The notes under the pieces were generated by a model, which searched no databases, was not told where the DNA came from, and saw only the letters and a list, made by a program, of their open reading frames with translations. Below are positions 40,143 through 43,145 of a DNA stretch of 43,145 nucleotides, one piece after another. Position numbers and translations under genes: made by a program. Source of the DNA: Arthrobacter sp. MSA 4-2 (GTDB lineage Bacteria > Actinomycetota > Actinomycetes > Actinomycetales > Micrococcaceae); NCBI RefSeq assembly GCF_016405885.1, contig NZ_JAEKGC010000017.1:1-43145 (forward strand), given 5' to 3'. Position 1 is the first letter of the stretch; the number at the start of each line of letters is the position of its first letter.

Positions 40143-41510
40143 ATGCCAGCCACCGCTGCCCACGGTCCTGCCGATTCCTACACGCCCGGCCACGGAAGCC
40201 TGGACTACCGGGTCTCCCGCTATGAGCTGAACCTTGACTACCGGGTCAGTTCCAACCGGCTCGCCGGCCGCGCCACCATCACGGCACGGGCGTCCATCAC
40301 ACTCGCCACGGTTGTCCTGAACCTCGCCGGGCTCCGCGTGCAGAAGGTCCAGCTCGCCGGGCAGCGCGTGAAACGGTTCGTCCAGCGCGGCACTCAGCTG
40401 ATCATCACCCCGGAGCGGCCCCTGCCCGCCGGCACCTGGTTCAGCCTCGATATCCGCTACGGCGGTACCCCTGCACCCCTGCTCGGAAACTGGGGCGAGG
40501 TCGGTTGGGAAGAACTTACCGACGGGGTCCTGGTGGCCGGGCAACCCACCGGTGCGGCATCTTGGTTCCCCTGCAACGATCATCCGGGCCAGAAGGCCAG
40601 CTTCGGATACACCATCACCACCGATGCCAACTACCGGGTTATCTGCAACGGCGTCCTGGTCTCCCACTCCACCAGAGCCAGCCGAGAAACCTGGGTTTTC
40701 GACCAGCCGGAACCCATGGCCACTTACCTCGCGACCGTGCAGATCGGCCGCTATGATCTGCGGACCCTGATGTTCCCCGCCGACGCGACGGACCACCGGG
40801 CAGGCCGGCGGGACGGGCACCGGCCTGTTCCTCAGTACCTGGGCGCCCCACCGGCCCTGATGGCCAAAGCCCAAACCGCGCTGGCGCGCCAGGGGGAGAT
40901 GATGGAAACCTTCCAGACCTTTTTTGGGCCCTACCCGTTCCCCGCCTACACCGTCGTCGTGGCCGGCGACGAACTCGAGATCCCGCTCGAAGCCCAGTCC
41001 CTGTCCGTCCTTGGGCCCAACCACCTAACCCAGGACTGGGAGTCCCAGCGCCTCATCGCCCATGAACTGGCCCACCAATGGTTCGGGAACTCACTGACCG
41101 CCACCACATGGGCCGACATCTGGCTTCACGAAGGATTCGCCTGCTACGCGGAGTGGCTTTGGTCCGAGGCGTCCGGGAACTCCACCGCAGCAGACCGGGC
41201 CGGGGCCGCGTGGCGTGGGCTGTCGGTGAGCCCGCAGGACCTCATGGTGGGCGACCCGGGGCCCGAGAGCATGTTCGATGACCGGGTTTACAAACGAGGC
41301 GCCCTCGCGGTCCACGCCCTCCGCCGGGCCGCCGGGGACGGGCCGTTCTTCAGTCTCCTCCGAGCCTGGACCGAGGAACACCGCTTCGGATCAGTAACGA
41401 CCAGCGACCTGTGCGCCACCGCCGACCGGATCTGCGGTGCCGTCCCGGGCTTCGATGCCCGCACCATCCTCACTCCCTGGCTATACCGGCTGCCGCTGCC
41501 CGCACTTTAG
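40143..41510 (+). CDS. M1 family zinc metallopeptidase
   Basis: The 455-residue product carries HELAHQWFGNSLT (HExxH, about residue 305) and, 18 residues on, the zinc-ligand Glu in WLHEGFACYAEW, as in M1 aminopeptidases. The usual GxMEN exopeptidase motif is replaced by ELEIPLEAQS, as in a compact actinobacterial subgroup. The protein is about half the usual M1 length and lacks the C-terminal helical domain. ATG 40143 has GAAGGA 9 nt upstream; GTG 40098 overlaps the pls stop and is the other option. No signal peptide. The coupling to pls suggests it trims or degrades the polymer, as the Pld enzymes do in epsilon-polylysine producers. Confidence 0.9.
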   Translation: MPATAAHGPADSYTPGHGSLDYRVSRYELNLDYRVSSNRLAGRATITARASITLATVVLNLAGLRVQKVQLAGQRVKRFVQRGTQLIITPERPLPAGTWFSLDIRYGGTPAPLLGNWGEVGWEELTDGVLVAGQPTGAASWFPCNDHPGQKASFGYTITTDANYRVICNGVLVSHSTRASRETWVFDQPEPMATYLATVQIGRYDLRTLMFPADATDHRAGRRDGHRPVPQYLGAPPALMAKAQTALARQGEMMETFQTFFGPYPFPAYTVVVAGDELEIPLEAQSLSVLGPNHLTQDWESQRLIAHELAHQWFGNSLTATTWADIWLHEGFACYAEWLWSEASGNSTAADRAGAAWRGLSVSPQDLMVGDPGPESMFDDRVYKRGALAVHALRRAAGDGPFFSLLRAWTEEHRFGSVTTSDLCATADRICGAVPGFDARTILTPWLYRLPLPAL

Positions 41511-41649
41511 AGCGCTCATCCCCGTACGCTCCGGTCCGAATCCATCCCAGGACCCCTGCGGGGGAACCCGCCGTGAGGCCAGGACGTTCCAACGACCGCA
41601 GCCAAGTGCCGGACCCCGCGCCGCAGGCCGCCACCGGTAATAGCCGGCG

Positions 41650-42342
41650 TCACTGGATGGTAACCGCCGTTCCGATATGGCCGCGGCCCAGCGCTCCGAA
41701 ACTCGACCATCGCCCGGGGAAAGTATTGATCCGCCTTCCCCTCACCACCGGACCCGGAACCCGAAGAGCTGCGGTGAAGGTGAACTCATCGGGCTGCAGT
41801 GTTATTGCGCAGTCGGTGAAATCGAGCCATTGTCCGGTCAGAGGGAACCATGCCTTGAACACGCTCTCCTTCGCGCTGAAGAGGAGCCTGTCCCAGGCAA
41901 TGGCCGGACGTGAGACCGAGAGGGAGGCGATCGCTCTTCTCTCTTCCTCACGGGCTATCACCCCCAGCACGCCGTCGGGCAAAGGCATGTGTGGTTCGGC
42001 GTCAATTCCGACAGAGGCGACGGAAGGGACGCGGCCGACAGCCGCGGCCCGGTACCCCTCACAGTGGGTCATGCTCCCCACCACGCCGGCCGGCCAGAGC
42101 GGTGCACGCTGCACCCCCGGCACAAGAGGGCCGGGCTCAATGCCGAGCCGCGAGAGAGCCCGGCGGGCGCAGAGCCGAACCGTCGCAAATTCTCGGCGCC
42201 GCTCATCCAGGGCATTTTCGAGAACCGCTTCCTCCTCCGGATAGAGCTCCACCGCGGATGCATCGGTGAAGGCCTCCTCGGCCATAACATCGGCCGGGAC
42301 GAGGTTCGGGATCAGGGATGACGTCGGTGAAGCCTCAGCCAC
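41650..42342 (-). CDS. 4'-phosphopantetheinyl transferase (Sfp/EntD type)
   Basis: The 230-residue enzyme has the EntD-like N-terminal ERRREFATVRLCARRAL, the Mg-binding VGIDAEPH and the later LLFSAKESVFKAWFPLTGQWLDF (WxxKES-type block, here FSAKES). These enzymes move the phosphopantetheine arm of coenzyme A onto carrier domains. The only carrier domain in the window is in the Pls-like synthetase, so it is the likely client. GTG 42340-42342 fits the usual N-terminal length; longer in-frame extensions have no family resemblance. The gene converges on the M1 peptidase gene, 139 bp away, with nothing notable between. Confidence 0.88.
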   Translation of the reverse strand: MAEASPTSSLIPNLVPADVMAEEAFTDASAVELYPEEEAVLENALDERRREFATVRLCARRALSRLGIEPGPLVPGVQRAPLWPAGVVGSMTHCEGYRAAAVGRVPSVASVGIDAEPHMPLPDGVLGVIAREEERRAIASLSVSRPAIAWDRLLFSAKESVFKAWFPLTGQWLDFTDCAITLQPDEFTFTAALRVPGPVVRGRRINTFPGRWSSFGALGRGHIGTAVTIQ

Positions 42343-42510
42343 AACCGCCGGCCCGCCGCAGATCGGTGGATGAGCCACGGGACCTGTTAGCCACCGCCCG
42401 TTCGTTCCCACGGTTAATGGCCCAACGGGACATCACCGGCCCCCAGACCGAGACCGGACCGGGCTGGGACGCTGCCCGGTTGCACGATGTCCGTGCACTG
42501 TGTGCACGCC

Positions 42511-42582
42511 CACCAGTACGGCCCGGCGTTCGCCAAGGATAGTCATCGCGTCCGCGATCGAGCACCGGTCAGCCATGGACAT
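42511..42582 (-). pseudogene. N-terminal fragment of an HxlR-type regulator
   Basis: From ATG 42580-42582, preceded by GTAGGG, the minus strand reads MADRCSIADAMTILGERRAVLV. This matches the conserved start of HxlR winged-helix regulators (C-x-I-A-x-x-x-x-x-L-G-E-R-W), with the usual Trp changed to Arg. After 24 residues the resemblance ends, in non-coding sequence next to the phosphopantetheinyl transferase. A remnant. Confidence 0.5.
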
Positions 42583-42710
42583 CAACCCTACCGGGAGGTT
42601 CTGGCCAGACTCTGTATGACCCGGCCCATGACCTTGACGCGGTATGGGCGCGCACCCTGTCAATCTCGGGAGCGGATGTCAGGAAAGGCCCCTGATGGGG
42701 GAGAGGTGGG

Positions 42711-42869
42711 AATGTGGACAGTGTCCACGCTTTGGGTCGGACTGGGCCGTACCGGTGCCGGACTGGGCCCGCGGCTGCAGACGTACAGGACGCGGCGACG
42801 TGGAATCCGGGGGCGTCCCTCAGACCCTGTCATTTGGCGATAAGCCGATCCCTGCTCCGTCTGGCCAGG
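42711..42869 (+). repeat. dispersed repeat, modules A and D joined (copy 4)
   Basis: Module A (42711-42770: TGTGGACA-G-TGTCCACG, GGACTGGGCCGTACCGGTGCC, GGACTGGGCC) passes directly into module D (42785-42869). At 15.7-16.2 kb the same two modules are separated by B and C. The orientation is the same as in all other copies. Confidence 0.75.
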
Positions 42870-42968
42870 ACTCTGCAAAGAATTGGGGTTCGGGGGTTGA
42901 GGCGGGTTCCGCGACCCGCGCTGACCTGACCGGCCGGAGCCTGCGAGGGACGGGCGGGGGAATGGGTC

Positions 42969-43145
42969 TCAGGATGTCAGCGGCAGATTGCGGAGCGCGA
43001 GTTCAGCGACGTCTTTGAGATCGGAGCGCGGGACCCCGCCGGCTGCCTGCACGGCGATGCCATTGACAACCGTCATGAGGTACCGCGCGAGAAGATGTGG
43101 GTCGGCATGTGGTGGCAGGTCTCCGAGAGCCACCGCTTGTTCGAA
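42969..43145 (-). CDS. C-terminal part of a TetR family regulator (5' end outside window)
   Basis: The minus strand is open from the window edge to TGA 42969-42971 and gives 58 residues. LPPHADPHLLARYLMTVVNG, then IAVQAAGGVPRSDLKDVAEL and ALRNLPL, is the typical last helix pair of a TetR ligand-binding domain. The DNA-binding half lies outside the window. Confidence 0.7.
   Translation of the reverse strand, partial: FEQAVALGDLPPHADPHLLARYLMTVVNGIAVQAAGGVPRSDLKDVAELALRNLPLTS

Noticed and set aside
40011..41024. 337-codon minus-strand open frame
   Set aside because: Shadow of the M1 peptidase; no motif and no ribosome site.
1..43145. CRISPR array or restriction-modification/defence cassette
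   Set aside because: No regularly spaced short repeats were seen and no cas, nuclease or DNA methylase motifs. The methyltransferase at 4.9-5.7 kb is of the small-molecule type.

Overview
The window is high-GC DNA with actinobacterial gene content and style: GTG starts, stop/start overlaps of 4 nt, LMW-PTP arsenate reductases of the mycothiol type, and a Pls-type poly-amino-acid synthetase. Protein flavour throughout points to a Micrococcaceae genome (Arthrobacter or a close relative). That placement is inference from family resemblance. No tRNA, rRNA, CRISPR array, integrase or intact transposase was found.

Layout. 0-5.7 kb: end of a membrane protein, a small acidic protein, a fatty acid desaturase, a divergent SDR/AraC pair, a decayed NTF2-like gene and a methyltransferase. 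6.3-11.9 kb: an arsenic island with arsR and an aquaporin on the minus strand, facing an ArsR-arsenate reductase fusion, then arsC, trxB, a flavoprotein and a second, N-terminally extended arsC. No Acr3 or ArsB pump is present. Near-identical 18-bp boxes in front of arsR and of the arsC-trxB transcript suggest one regulator controls both. 12-18 kb: a region rich in gene debris (pieces of GNAT, VOC, beta-propeller/carbohydrate-binding, GrpB and deoxyribosyltransferase-like genes) between a few intact small genes. 18.2-21.7 kb: a tightly overlapping GtrA - GT2 - GT39 envelope glycosylation operon. 21.7-23.3 kb: 1.6 kb without genes, holding copies of a repeat family and an A+T-rich coding scrap. 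23.3-34.3 kb: metabolic enzymes (class V aminotransferase-like, PanE-like, SGNH hydrolase, saccharopine dehydrogenase-like, VOC fragment, quinone-oxidoreductase-like) mixed with small membrane proteins and one lipoprotein. 34.5-42.3 kb: a CYTH-CHAD protein, a 1310-residue Pls/PosA-type non-ribosomal peptide synthetase, an M1 metallopeptidase, and a convergent 4'-phosphopantetheinyl transferase. The right end has an HxlR-type fragment, another repeat copy and the C-terminus of a TetR regulator.

The two strongest signals follow. (1) The Pls-type synthetase has an adenylation pocket that reads, by hand alignment to GrsA, as DAESIGTVVK. This is a lysine-like code, so the locus may make epsilon-poly-lysine, with its own peptidase and carrier-protein activating enzyme beside it. 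(2) A modular intergenic repeat family (modules A-B-C-D) is always in the same orientation. It is headed by the palindrome TGTGGACAGTGTCCACA and occurs in five differently deleted forms across the window.
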